64,000 bases of DNA from positions 34,651,501 to 34,715,500 of the forward strand of contig NC_067287.1 in the NCBI RefSeq assembly GCF_020740795.1, written 5' to 3'. Below, one piece after another: positions 48,819 to 61,328 of this stretch. Positions within the stretch are counted from its first letter, which is position 1. Every line of letters starts with the position of its first letter. The stretch is from Apus apus. Lineage: Eukaryota > Chordata > Aves > Apodiformes > Apodidae. Under the pieces are notes generated by a model. It was not told where the DNA came from. It worked only from the letters and a program-made list of their open reading frames with translations, and did not search any database. A program made the translations under genes and the position numbers.

Positions 48819-50265
48819 GTTGGTTTTCTGGTTTTGTTGCTCTTGTATCAGTCATTCCAGAGTACTGGAATTGCCGTACATCTTGATTTTACTAGGATGG
48901 ATTGCTTAATGATTCTCTGTGGCTTGTTCAAACAAAACCAAATAGTTTTACAGGACTCCTCCTATGTCTGCATGTACATGTGTTACATATTTTTATGGTA
49001 TTTTAAACAAAGAGAAATGTGTACATTTCCTGGGCTGTACAGTGAAGGTGTTTATGGCACTGAGGTGGAAACTTACGTGAAAATAAATACCCGTTGGGAT
49101 TTTTGCCAACTTTTTTGTGCAGGTGTCTGTGTTCTGTAGGAAGCGTTCTTTCAGCAGTATGAGCTGAGCTATCTAAAAGCTGGTGCTGCTAAGTACAAAC
49201 GCTGCAAGCTAAATTTAAGATGTGGCATTTTTTCTTGTCTCACACTGCAGATGTAGGGTTCATGGTTGCTAAGCATGTCCTCTGCAACATCTGCTGATCA
49301 CTTGTCTATCACTCACCACATGCTCACCTGGTTTGAGGGTTCATGGCTCTGCTTTGGTGAAATGTTTTATTGAGGTTGTTTAGAGAATAGTCACATTTGC
49401 AGCACAGCTGCAAAGAAATACTGATCCCTGGATTGGCCACTGACCCCCTGCCATGAGTTGATCAGAGGAGGGTTTTTGTATAATGGGTGCAGACAGCTTT
49501 TGGTTATTTGAATGGCTAAAGTGGAAAAAAACACAAAGAGCTGGTAAATACCATCTTCACTTTATCTAGTGTTTGTTGCAAGAATAATTATTTCATCATT
49601 CCTCTTCAGCCAAGAAAAGTGCTGATCTCAGCTACTTGAAGTTTTCAAGCACCAGGTTTATCTGGTGACACTGCACAGCCATGATGAAGCCATAGGTTTT
49701 GTTCCTTCTTTTCCTTCCTGGAGCAGGTTCTTATCTGTCTTTCTATGGTGAGGAGTGGAGTAAAAAATGGGACAGTGTGGCCTGCATGTATGTGCTGGGA
49801 GCAGTTTCTTCTTGCCACAATGTTGATGCTCTTAGTGCAGCTCTGGTTTTCTTGAAGGTTATAGTTTTTTTTTTCCCCTATGTCTGAAGGCATGAGTCTT
49901 TCTAGAGCACATGTCAATGGCAGGAGAGTCTAAGTGCAGTGTTTGTCACCAGTTCTGAAACACTGTGTTATAAGTGGGTTAGGCTGCAGTGCAGACATAC
50001 TGTTTGTGTTTTCAAGATGCCGAAAAGAATTGCCATCATCTTGTAAGCCTTGTCTCATGTGTTTCTGAAAGGCAGTGAGAGAAACAGGTGAGGTGTGAAA
50101 ATTTATCAGCAAGTCTCCAGTTGTCAACATACTTGAAATGAAACTGCCAGGGTACTGCTTATAGTATTAATCCTCGTCCATCTTTGATATTAGTGTGCAA
50201 GATGTTTCCTTTAGCTACTCCTTGTCAGCCTCTGTGTGTCATTGAACATAGTTCATTATGCAAAA

Positions 50266-50322
50266 AGTTAAATGGCCAGGAAGAGCCATTTAAGGCTCTT
50301 TAAGTTAAATGGCCAGGAAGAG
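50266..50322. repeat. 37-base partial tandem duplication with hairpins
   Basis: AGTTAAATGGCCAGGAAGAG occurs at 50266-50285 and again, exactly, at 50303-50322, offset by 37 bases. Between the copies AAGAGCC (50281-50287) and GGCTCTT (50294-50300) form a perfect 7-base stem. CCATTTAA and TTAAATGG form a second, overlapping inverted pair. The exactness suggests a recent event. Confidence 0.8.
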
Positions 50323-52285
50323 ACCAAGCCAAATAATTCCAGTGGAAGAGAGGGATTTGAGGGTCTGAGCTTAAAGTGTAGACAAAGTTGTGTGGTGGGC
50401 ACTTTTCACAAAGAGCAACAGTGAAATTGAGTAGAGTTTATTCTGCATTTTAATTCACTGGTGTAAGTCCGTGCTTCAGGGTTTTTATGGCACATATTAA
50501 ATGCACTGTCTACTCTTACCAAAAGCTCATCACAAACAGCAATGCCAGTAACCAGGAGAGTTGGAGCAGGCTGATGAGCTGTTGGCTGAAAGGGATAGGT
50601 AATCTCCTATCTGTTTTAGAAGTGAGTAGTAATCCAGTTCTTCCTGTACTCAGAATATGGGTACTTTGAGCTGAGTTTGAGCTGCTCACAATTTATCTTG
50701 TGGAGAAGAGGTGTTTGTGCATAAACAGAGAGCAAAAAAAACTTATTGTAATTAAATAATTGGTTGCCTAAACTCTATTTTATTAAGCTTATCAAACAGT
50801 ATGTGCAGACTGCAGGCACAGCCCCAAATCAAGGCTGAATAAACACTTAAAACTTCAATATTTTTTTTTAGTTCTTCTGTCTGATACTTGCATATCTTTT
50901 CATCTTCTTCTGGATGAATCTAAAGCATGTTCAGATCATATTACTTTTTCACAGCACACTAAATGTTCAGCTCTCCCATTTGTCTTGATTACCTTCCTTA
51001 AAACCCTCTCTGAACCTTGTCCACAACTCACATAATGTCACAGAAAAAAAATCTTCACCCCTTTCTTGGTGTAACTGTTGCATCACTTTCTGGACTGCCC
51101 CAAAGCACCTTCCCTCTCATTCTTGCTCAGCACATAGCACTAGTGTATCTCTCACAAAGGAATGAAACTAAGAGCATTTGTCTCAGGCCTGTCTCTGCAA
51201 GCTCAGGCAAATATTGAACCTAAATATTACCTAATTTTTCATACTTCCAAGGCAATAAAATGCAAATCCTCAAAACAAAATGTGAAATACAAGTGCAACA
51301 GTTGTGTTTTACTGAGAATCTGAAAAAAACCACCAAAAACCACAAGAAAAATGTCTTTTAAAATCTTATCAGAATATTTCACATGAAGAACATGATTGTA
51401 TGGTGGGGACAGTTCCCAGAGCTGTACTATTTTTTTTCTCTAGTAGTACAGGCAAACCAGCTGACACCCATGTGACTCTGGAGCAGCTCTACTGGCAGTA
51501 TTAAGTGTAATGGACCAGATTTCTAATTGCCATGGCTCTACTGAAATCAGCACGTGTGTCAATATTGCATAGCAGAACTGGCTTGTTTTTACTCTGGGTA
51601 CATCTGAACTTTCAGACTACATCTCCAAACCCCACCCACTCAAATAACGTAAAGCCTTAGATCAAGAATATACAAAAATAGATTATCTTTTTAAGGACCA
51701 CTTTGTTTTTCATTGCTTGAGATGACATATGATGTATAAAGTGCAGAGTTTAAAAAGCAGAAGTTTTCTGAGTGGTAGCAAATGCTTGAGTTAATGTTCT
51801 ACCAAACACCAGATGTGAAACCCAGAGGCAGGGCCAGAAAAATATTTATTGAGGGAGTCTCTGAGGAAGTTGTTCTTATTGACGCCAGCAGCTCCCAAGT
51901 GCTAGTTAGTTAACCAAGTGTTTGTGAGTTGTTTTTTAATGCCTAATTCCATTGCCAGCAATGTCTTCAGGAAAAAATAGCAAATGGAATGAGCAGGTGG
52001 TACACAACTTTTTTAAAAGGAAACAACATATTGAAGAGCTGCAAGTGTCTGCTTCTACTTAATGCTAAATCTTCAAACACTCTCTGATGCAGTTAATTAA
52101 TGTGAAATAAATTGCTAGACCAGCTCTTACAATACTTTTGTTTGTTTGGGGTTTTTTTTGGCTTTTTGTTTGTTTTAGTAATTAAGATGGGTAAAAACAT
52201 AGCCCTTGTTACCTCCTGCATGCCATACTAGGAGGCTGGGAGTTAGTAGGATAATAACAATTTTGATTAGACCCTTCTCCATAGA

Positions 52286-52340
52286 TGAGTGGGAGTTTTG
52301 TTCTTGACTTCAATGGGAGTAGGAGTCAGGCCCTTTGTAA
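52286..52340 (+). repeat. Ancient amniote repeat relic (name unknown)
   Basis: TTGACTTCAATGGGAGTAGG followed by AGTCAGGCCCTTTGTAA resembles a phrase repeated many times in reptile and bird genomes, from old DNA-transposon-like families. Only about 50 bases are recognisable. I cannot assign the family by name. Confidence 0.35.
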
Positions 52341-55179
52341 CACAGCAGTGACATCTTCTGAGACAGTATTAAAGAGACATTATGCCCTTTAATTCTAACC
52401 TGAAAAGTTAAAATTAAGCAAGACAAGTTTCTCCAGAGAGAGAAAACATCCTTTATGAGATTATCTGATATAGCAGGAAAAACAGGCAAGTTTGCAGGTG
52501 AGTGGTGAAGGGCTGGATAAAAGTTTCTATTCCTGAAAGCTTTTCTTGTCTTCCTCCCACCCACCCTCCGGCCCCCAGCTGTAGGAGGTTTTATCTCTAT
52601 CTACAAGGTTTGCTTCACTTACAGCCTTTGAGTATAGTGGCTGTAATGCCTTTATGACTTGAGTGTGCTTTGTTATTGGTGGAGAGAAAGCATTTCAGTG
52701 TGTAGCACTCAGAAATAGAAGCTCTTCTGTTACTTACAGTCACGACTCATATCCTGTTCATAGACTTTTATCTCCATTCCTTATGTCTGCACATGCTTCT
52801 GGAACCATTACCGCTCAACAGGTGATATATGTCAGGAGTCTTTCCTTTCTCCCATAAAGTCACTTGTAGTTTTTTTTTTTTCACTGGTATCTGCAACAAC
52901 AGAACCAGGGTTAAAGGTATTTGATCTGATAGGGCAGTTTGGAGTGTCTTGCTGCAGCTCTCCATGAAGGTAATGTCAGATTTTCCATGTGTCCAGGTCT
53001 GTAAGAGAAAAGGGATAACATTCTGAGAGAAGAGAGATTACAGTCCTGAGAAGAGTCAGCCACTTTTCTCCCAGTTATTGACTGCTGCAAGCATAAATAT
53101 GCCTCGTGATCTGAAGGAATTACAGTATCACTTTTAGTGTTGCTTCTCATCTTGGAAGCATATGGGAGTAATGGAAGCTATTGTATAAGTTCTTGATTTT
53201 TCAGAATTTGAAAGGTGGATTGTAGAATTCAGTTCATTTGTTTGAGCTTCAACTTATTTGTCTAAGCAATGTATATGAAACCTCTCCATTTTTACTTTGA
53301 ACTGATTGGTCTTTTTACTATTATAATAATCTGGTAATTGTGCTGTGTGAACTAAACATGTAACACTTTTTACGATATAAAAATCATGTGTCTTTTGTTA
53401 CCTCTCTTCTGGATCTTGTGTGTATAGCTGAAATAACTTTGACAAGTCATTGGGTTTATAATTCCTACTCTATTTAGGAGTGGCGTGTTCACATCCTGAT
53501 GAAATAAAGTCAGCCCTGTGCTTCTAAGGAACACAGTCTGAATCAATGTGGGCAATGTTAGCTGATGAGTTGACAGTTGGGTGTGCATGGGGCCTCAGAA
53601 CCAAAAAAGAGGAAAATACTTGTTTAGAGGGCTGTGTTACCCTCATCCTTATTTAACTGCTATTGCACAGGGGGCTGTTTACACTTGGCTGTTTTTAGCC
53701 ATGCCAGATAGAGTTATAATCCCAATGCTGTACAACATGTTGCTTCATGTTGCTAACCCTGATATAAATGCCATTATCTCACTTTGATGCTGTAGTGGTG
53801 GTTGCTTTGAGCTGAAGCCTCCAAAGGCACCTCTTCTCAACCAGAGTCAAGGGAACTGTGTGGCTAAAGATGTGAAAATCCCAATCCTCAGTTTCTAAGT
53901 GCAGTTGTAGGAGAGATTTCTCTCTGGCACAGGATTGTAGGCAAGAATTCAACTGATTTGTGTGCTTCTTTGGTGAGCTATCACACTCAGACTGCTCTTT
54001 CCAACTATTTGAATCAAAAGATCAGAGCTAGGGAAGATACAAGGCATCACAGTGGTGCTGTATTTGAAATCTACAATATTGTGAGCTTTTTGCCTTCCAG
54101 CCCCCTTGAGATACCTGCTGAACTAAATTACAATCATCCTTAAGAAAAGGTTCTAGGAATGTAAGCAGTGGGGTTAGGAGCCAGGTGCGAGGCAAGCTCT
54201 GTGGTTGATTGTATTGGGGAAAAGCTTTTGAACCTGGGTCTGGTCTGGAAAAACACCAGTCAGGGAACAGTACCTGCCCAAAATCCCTGCCGTGGAGGTG
54301 GGATGGGAGGTGAATGGAAAGGTGCAGGGCTTGACTGCTTCCAAAAAAAACCTGCGCTGCCAATGAGGTTGAACTCCTGGTATCAGACAGACTGCAAAAT
54401 ACAGCCCTGTGTCATTGCCCTGGCTCCCTGTGTCTGGTGGGCGAGTTTAAGAGCCAGAAAAATGCCGTGTTTAGCTCCACAGCTGAGGCAGACAGTATGT
54501 GAAAGAGGAGCAAGCCTCTGTGGAGATCCATTCCTGAAGTACAAAGGGAGTGCTAGTATCTCCAGTTTGCATGCAAAGAAATGAGGCATGTCTCAAGACA
54601 CTAGTATTATCTGCAGACAGTAGGCAAGTCTGCCGCCCTGCCTGGATCAGACTCCAATCTCTTGAGCCCCATGCAGTGCTTTGTTGTCTGTTCCATCAAA
54701 GTGCCTGTTTCCACTGCACACCTTAATTAACAGCTTATCCTGATTTAACAGCTAAGAAATAGCTCCACAGTGCAAACAGTATCAGGATGGATGAATACAT
54801 GTATAAACTTGTATTTTGTTTCTAATTAGAACAAGGTCATCTGAGGCACGTTGCAGTGTGTACAGGAGGAGAAAATATGGACCCCAATGCATCAAGTAGA
54901 AAACTATTGCTTTGGATGAAAAGCTATTGCTTTTCTCAAGCAAATACAGAGGCAGGTTTCATGTGTAAGCTGTGGCAACTCACCTTGAAGGCTTGGACTT
55001 TTAAATACAATTCTGACTGATTCTCCCAGTATTTTTGTATTAACCATTACGTATTTTAATAATAAGCCAGAGTGGGAACTGAAGATTGGTGTGCTTAGGC
55101 TTTTCGTGTCAGAATACAGTTGTATAAGTTGTGTTTGTGCTAGAATGCTCAAAGCATCAGGGGCAGATGCTTATTTATC

Positions 55180-55222
55180 TCTGAAATTGCTGTAGCTCCA
55201 TTGATTTTAATAGGCTTGCACC
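55180..55222 (+). repeat. Possible ancient amniote repeat relic
   Basis: TGTAGCTCCATTGATTTTAA followed by TAGGCTTGCACCC resembles another old dispersed amniote phrase built on CTCCATTGACTTCAATGG. It is short and degraded, so the call is tentative. Confidence 0.25.
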
Positions 55223-58200
55223 CACATGCATTCATAACAGTCAGCATATATAGGCTCTTGAGTCTCAAGAAATTGACAATGAAAATATCGAGCAACATCT
55301 GTAACATAGCAACAGCAAAGCCTTTCTTGATGCTGTTCTCCTTAATGCTCCTCTCACAGGTTGGCAGTAATAGTGAGCATATGGTGAAGGGTTTGCTTTC
55401 TGTTTGGTCAGACGAGTCAGGTCTGGGAATGTAAGGCCTAACAAATTAGAACAATAGCCAGTCACAGAAATGGTGCAAGGACCCAGCTTTGAGGAACCTC
55501 AGCTTTGGTTCAGTGCAAAGGGTTGGGAAGACTTCACACAGCAGAGTGTCTTCATGATTTCTTCTTGCTTTTCATGGGATTAGCTCTTCTCCTGAGTGAA
55601 GCTTGGCCTTCCTGAATCCATCAGAAACTTTGCCAAGAGGGTCAGGAGTGTTTGCTTTCCCCTTTTAGGCCCTCTGGAGCCTTTAGTTTTGCTGTCTGGG
55701 GCTGAAAAAGAAGCACTTTTTGTGCATGGCAGAGAATGAGGTACTGGGGCTGGGAAAATAGTCGTGATCCATGAACAGCAATTATGTATTCTTCAGGATA
55801 CACATCTCTGCTGGTGTTAATCTGCAGTGAGGTCTGAGATCAGTGCAGCACCTGCTGCTGCTTTGTGCCTCCTATCAGCTGTCTCACTGCCTTATGCAAA
55901 TAAACCATTTAAGAAAATAAATTACTAGGATCAATCCATTCTGGAAGGAATGGTACCGGATCCTGTACAAGCCAGACTGATGCCTGAAAGATGTCCTGTA
56001 TTTACACAAAATGTAGCAATCAGGTTTTCCCCTGGTATCTTTTGTGGGTTTGATACTGTTTGCCCTATTATTTCTGCAAGGGCAGAGGGGGGAGGTAGCG
56101 GGAGTGTAGTAACTACAGCCTGTAATTATGCAGCCAAAAGAATCAGAAAAAAGGCGCCTTCTGGGTGTTTTATACATCTTGGGATTTATTAGGTGTCTCA
56201 TGTGCCAACAGAACAAGATGTAAAATTGTTTTCACTGTTCATCTGTCACTGTGTGAGATGGAAGGAGCAAGTCTCGTGAAAGTTCTGTAGCACAGGAACT
56301 TGGCTTGTTTGTTCCTGCCCATCATGGGTAATTACCTCCCTTTTTAAAATGGCTTTCAGGTCTCACTGTGAATAGAGAAGTGCAGCACAGGGGAGAGCAC
56401 CTTTCCTTTAAAGGATATTTCAAACCCAAATCTAGAGCTGAGTTTGAAGTGTTTAGTCTGCTTCTACAGCACTGCTAATCATTAACAAATAAAATAATTT
56501 TGCAGTAGAAGTATCTGCCCATAAGCAACAGGCTAAGGGCTGCCTTAAGAAGGCTTCTGTTCTGTACAGTATTTCCAGTAGCTTTTTTCTCCAGCCTCTA
56601 TCTGTTGACACTGACATTATGAAGATGTGGGATCTTGGAGCTTTTCTGTGAGTGTGAACAGGTTTTGTATTTTGCTGTACTTCAGCTTAGTTACAGAAAG
56701 ATGTATGAGAAGTGCTAAGGGTAGCAACTTGCCTGTATGGTGCATGTTTTGCAGGTAAAGGAAGCTTAAGCTGAAGGTCACCCAGCTCTCATGAAGGTTC
56801 CAGAGCATGTTTGTAGAAGAAGCTATCTGCATCTCATTTTTAATCTTTAGAATTAGTGTCAGTGCAGAAGACAGTAGGCAAGCCTCAGACAACTTTATTG
56901 AGGTTGCGAATCATGTGCCTGTGCATGGCAGCTGGGATTTATGTGTTCAGGTCATTTTTTAAGTGCATGACTTTGTGGATAAAACTTGCTCTTGCAAGGG
57001 GGGGAAAAAAAGAGGGATGTTTAGACAAAGTGGAGCAACTGAGAGCTGGTCCAGAAGTTTTCAAAAAGCAGTGGGATACTTTTTTGTTTTAAACATCAGT
57101 TTGGAGTCTTTGGGGCTGGAGCAGGGGCTGATGTTTCGCAGAACCTTCTACCAGAGAGGGCAGCTTGGCTCAGCCTGCATCCAGGTCAGTGTGTCTGAAC
57201 CCTGGCTGCAAGGCTAAGGGATGGTCAGTACGTCCTGCTCTGTGGTGGTGCAGAGTAGGCACTGCCCTCTCTCTGTTGGACTATGTCTGCCTCAATCAGG
57301 GACCAGTATTAGTTTCCTAATTATCTTCATATGGCAGTTGGAATTTGAGAATTAGGTATGAGTTCAGCAGTGGCACTACTGGAATCAGAAGACATGGGGA
57401 ATTGGGGTGAAAGTCTGGGGTTTGCATTTGCAAGTGCAAACATGTCAGATGTTTGCCCATAGCATGTTTTTCATATCAACTTTCACAAGAGCAACAGATC
57501 TCAGGAGGCTGTCATCTACCTTAGGAGTCTGATAATACACTCCTTTGAGCAGGGAATTAGCAAAGGTGATGTTGCTGTGCTAATGAAAGGGCTTGGGACC
57601 TGGTCGGGTCAGATTGCTCCTGGCCTGTTCCCCGGGCAAATTGAAAATATTTTAACTGTGAAATAAATCCATGTTCCTGAGAAGCAGCCTGTAAAATGTC
57701 AGTGCTTGCATTTCTGGAAGGGCTTCTTTCTTCAGCTCTGAGTTTGTCTGCAAATATGCTACATAGTTTTGTAGTGCTACATGAACTCCGTGTCTTTCAA
57801 TACATGTGCCGGTCGACTCTGCGTGGGAGGTGTCACATCTACCACTTCAATTTAAAACTGTCTTTGATTTTCCTGTTTAAATCTTGCCTTCCTTGGGAGA
57901 TGTTTTCTGATATCTGCTTGATTAAAAAGGATGCTGCAAGACCCTCTTCTCCACCAGTGATCAGTGGAGGGGTGGGTTGGTAGGTTATCAGGAGATGAGT
58001 GCTAGCTGCACTTGCCTCCTGTGCATCTCCTGTTGCATCTGTGTATTTTATGGGGCCCTGGGTCTCCACAGAGCCCCTGTGACTGTGTCTCTTACCTCTC
58101 ACGTAATGTGGTTGTCCTGCGTTGTGTTGGGACGTGATTTTCAACTGCAGGACTTTTCAGTGCTGATTGCAAATTGAACAGGAAAGATTGCTTGGATTAT

Positions 58201-60200
58201 CTGCAGGTAAACAGTAGAAGGCATGACCTGTCTTCTGCTCCTCAGGGCAGAGCAGAGATTGCTGCAGCATTTTGCTTTGAAACAAATGGGCAAATAGCAG
58301 GGACATTCTTACCTGTAACATGTTGGCTGCTGAGGTGTCTGTAGGCTTTCTGGGTGCTGAAGGAGACAGGGTGGAAAAGACATTAAGTAGGGATAAGAAC
58401 TTAAAAATAGAAGTTGTGCAGAAATGAAAACTGGCTTATTCAGGCAGGAATAACAAAATCTAAGAAAATTACACCAAATCAAGTAGTGCAGATGACAATT
58501 TGGCTTGAGCACAAAGCACAGGCTGAGACTATTTAACATGGTGAGGTTATATGGGGGATAGTGCAAGCTGCAGGGAGTGCAGCAGCTAGGAAATAAAAAT
58601 AACTGTAAGGTCAGTGCTCAGAGCCAGGTAAATGAGCCATGCTGTAGGACAGGGCTGGGCAGTGCCAGAACTCCCTGCAGATGTGATTCCAGAGGTGATG
58701 TATGCTGGTGTTGTCCCTGACAAGGAGAATGGGGCTGACAGTGACTGGCTATTCCTTATGTGTTGGTTTGAATTGATGGAGAATTTGCTGTCATTAAGTT
58801 AGTACAGCATGACCTGCATGTAAAGAACCAGTGAAAAACTTCATGACCTTTGTTTTTAACACTTTTTGTACTTTACGGTACCTTATAGTGTCCGTATAGC
58901 TGCCATGTATGATGTAGGAACAAAGACAACTTGCCCCTAGGAGTAAGGTGAGTCTAGCAAACAGGAGCCTTGCAGTCTGGGAAGAGCCTCTGATGTGATG
59001 AGCAGGGTACAAAATCATTTTAAAGGCTCTGTGGCAGAGAGAGGCACTGTGTTCAGCCTCACCTTTGATAAAAGCATGTTGTCATGGATGCTGGTCTCAG
59101 CTGTAAATACTGGTGGAGGATAAAGGGAGAGGTAGTGTCTTGAACTTCTAGAACTTTAAATTATCTTTTACTAAGAGTAACTTTCAGATCCCCTTTTCTG
59201 TTTGATAGCTACTGGGTGGTAGATTTCCATTATCAAACATGATTATACCCCGAGTTATGTCTTCTGAGCTTTCAACATTAATTTCATGGCAAGTGCTGGG
59301 GAAAAACACAGTTCTACATATACAGGGATTCTTATTGGAAATCTTATTATTTTAAAATACAAATGGAAAAAGATATTTGCTGGATAAATATAGGAGCAGT
59401 TGATGCATAGTTGTCTTATGAAGGATCTAAAATAGGCATAAAAGTGTCCTCAAAATCAAACTTCTGAATTACAGTAAGTTTTAACCATTGCATAGTTCTG
59501 GGAGTGAGTATACCAGATGGTAACAGTAATGCCACATCTGGCCTGTCCGTTTGTGCAGGGAATCCAACAACTTACCTGGACTTCCTAGACCACATATTTT
59601 AAAGCATTACATGTTTAAATTTTGTGGTTTCATATAATGTCTTCCCCAGACCAGTCCTTTCTTATGATCCACATTTTGGCTTTGATATCTGTGGCTGCAG
59701 CCCAGCTAGCTTCCACAATTCAGCACTGTTGCGGGTCCGTTGTGGCTCTGCTACTGTGCAAGAGCCAAACTGCTGCAGTGCTGGATTTGTGGTGCAGCAG
59801 GGGGAGCGATTGGGGAAGAAGGTGCTGGTTACTATGTGTAGGGGGGGCAGAACATGGTTCTTAAGGAGTACAGGAAAAAAGATGCTGGGTCTGGGGGAGT
59901 TCCCTAGTATAAGCTGGTGAATGACTCTTCTAGGAATAGTTTTGAGCCACATAATGGAAATTATAGAACCGGCCTAACAGCACGGGGCAGTGGGGTGGTA
60001 GAAAGCTCAGCAAGTGGAGGAAAACAGTCCTAGCTTTTCTTGGTCTGTATTAGTGTCATAGCAGGATTGATCCCAAGTTTACTCTGTGTTGTGAGCATGA
60101 CTGGCTCTGGATACTGTGATATAGGGCAGAGAACGGCACAATATCTCTGTGCATGTTGATTGCATGGCCAACAGAAAAATAAAGTGGTGTTCAAGTGGAC

Positions 60201-60290
60201 TTTTCTCAAAACCCAGCTCTGCTGTTGACTTTCCGAGCAACCTCAAGCAGTATAAAAATAGGGCTAATGATACACTTCCAGTGCTGCAGA
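60201..60290 (+). mobile_element. Possible MIR-like SINE relic
   Basis: AACCCAGCTCTGCTGTTGAC, then GAGCAACCTCAAGCAG and TATAAAAATAGGGCTAATGA follow the order of MIR sequence from the tRNA-derived B-box side to the core's AT-rich end. The conserved central core is deleted. It is weaker than the copy at 43185. Confidence 0.35.
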
Positions 60291-61255
60291 ACCGTGGGGC
60301 AAGCCTGCTGTTGTACATGTGTATTAGGAGCGTTGTGGTTCACAGAACTGGTTTCATGAACAAAAACAAATTGTCAGTGAATAGGTAGGCATTTTTCTGA
60401 GAGAAGCCTACAGTTTACTGCCTGCAGAGCATGGAGGGGTAACAAGTAAAAGCTGATTGAAATCCTAGCCAGGCAATAGAGCCAAATTGTGATTATGATT
60501 GCACATCACAAAAGCTGTCTGCTTGGGAGGAGATTTAGCTGTTCATTCATTCGTGGCTTTGACCCCATCGTGCAGCAGCAGCCACATTTGTGCAAACATT
60601 TGCTCATTTTGGGACAAAACCACTCATATTGGTAGGTTAGGAAATATAACATTTTTGTATTAAAAGGCAGTAGGTAAACTTTGCCTGTAGCTGTAGGCCT
60701 TGTTAAGTAATATGCTATTAAGCTCAATTAGAGTGGCACAGTGAGAATAGGTATAATACTTCTGCAATTAAACAGCATGTAAAAACCTGAAGAAATTAGA
60801 CATTATTACTATGAATAATGGTCCCTCAGATGAGTAGAACCACTGAAGTCAGGGGCCCTACGCTTCTGTTTTGTAGTGTATCTGTCACTGTTTTGTTGAC
60901 TTTGTTTTGATGCTTTATGTTGGCTGAAACATTTCAATGTTTTTAATTTAAAACTCAGTAACGGAAACTTGCTAATGCAGTGGACAAAGCAACTTCTGGG
61001 ATCCTTTTCTGCTTTCCTGGGATGGACTGAAAAGGAACAGCTTCTCATTCCCTTCCTCTCCAACACCAGACGATTGAAAGCTAGGTTGTCTTTTGATAAT
61101 ATGCTTTTTTGAGTGTGTGTAAAACCATCCTGTCTCTGCATGATCCATGTAATACATGGGAAAAAATTTCCCATCTAGTAACTGATGAGGGCAATTTCCT
61201 GTAAGCCAGTTCTTCTTGTGGAATCTGGTTTCCAGCCAGTTCTATTTTTAACACA

Positions 61256-61328
61256 TTTTTCCTTTTTTTTTTTTTTTCTTTTCCTCCCCCCTATTTTCTT
61301 TTTCTTTTTTCTCTTTTTCTTTTTTTTT
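61256..61328 (+). repeat. Polypyrimidine tract (73 bases, T-rich)
   Basis: C and T make up almost all of this stretch, with runs of T interrupted by short C runs such as CCTCCCCCC. An A at 61293 is the only purine. It could form intramolecular triplex DNA or act as a binding site for pyrimidine-tract proteins in the transcript. No acceptor AG with exon-like sequence follows. Confidence 0.8.

Larger units (their letters stand above)
48831..61255. other. Long intronic stretch, no supported gene
   Basis: No recognisable coding exon. It contains a 37-base local duplication (50266-50322), several faint ancient-repeat relics (52286, 55180, 60201) and AT-rich conserved-element-like blocks (50730-50790, 51960-52130). 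The longest frames, 54028-54363 and 54168-54584, overlap on opposite strands and lack any domain or splice support. Confidence 0.45.

Noticed and set aside
51509..51560. Possible ancient amniote repeat (GGACCAGATTTCTAATTGCC)
   Set aside because: Only a loose likeness to a known dispersed phrase; ordering of the rest does not fit.
54028..54584. Overlapping frames of 111 (minus) and 138 (plus) codons
   Set aside because: Mutually overlapping on opposite strands, no domains, no splice logic.
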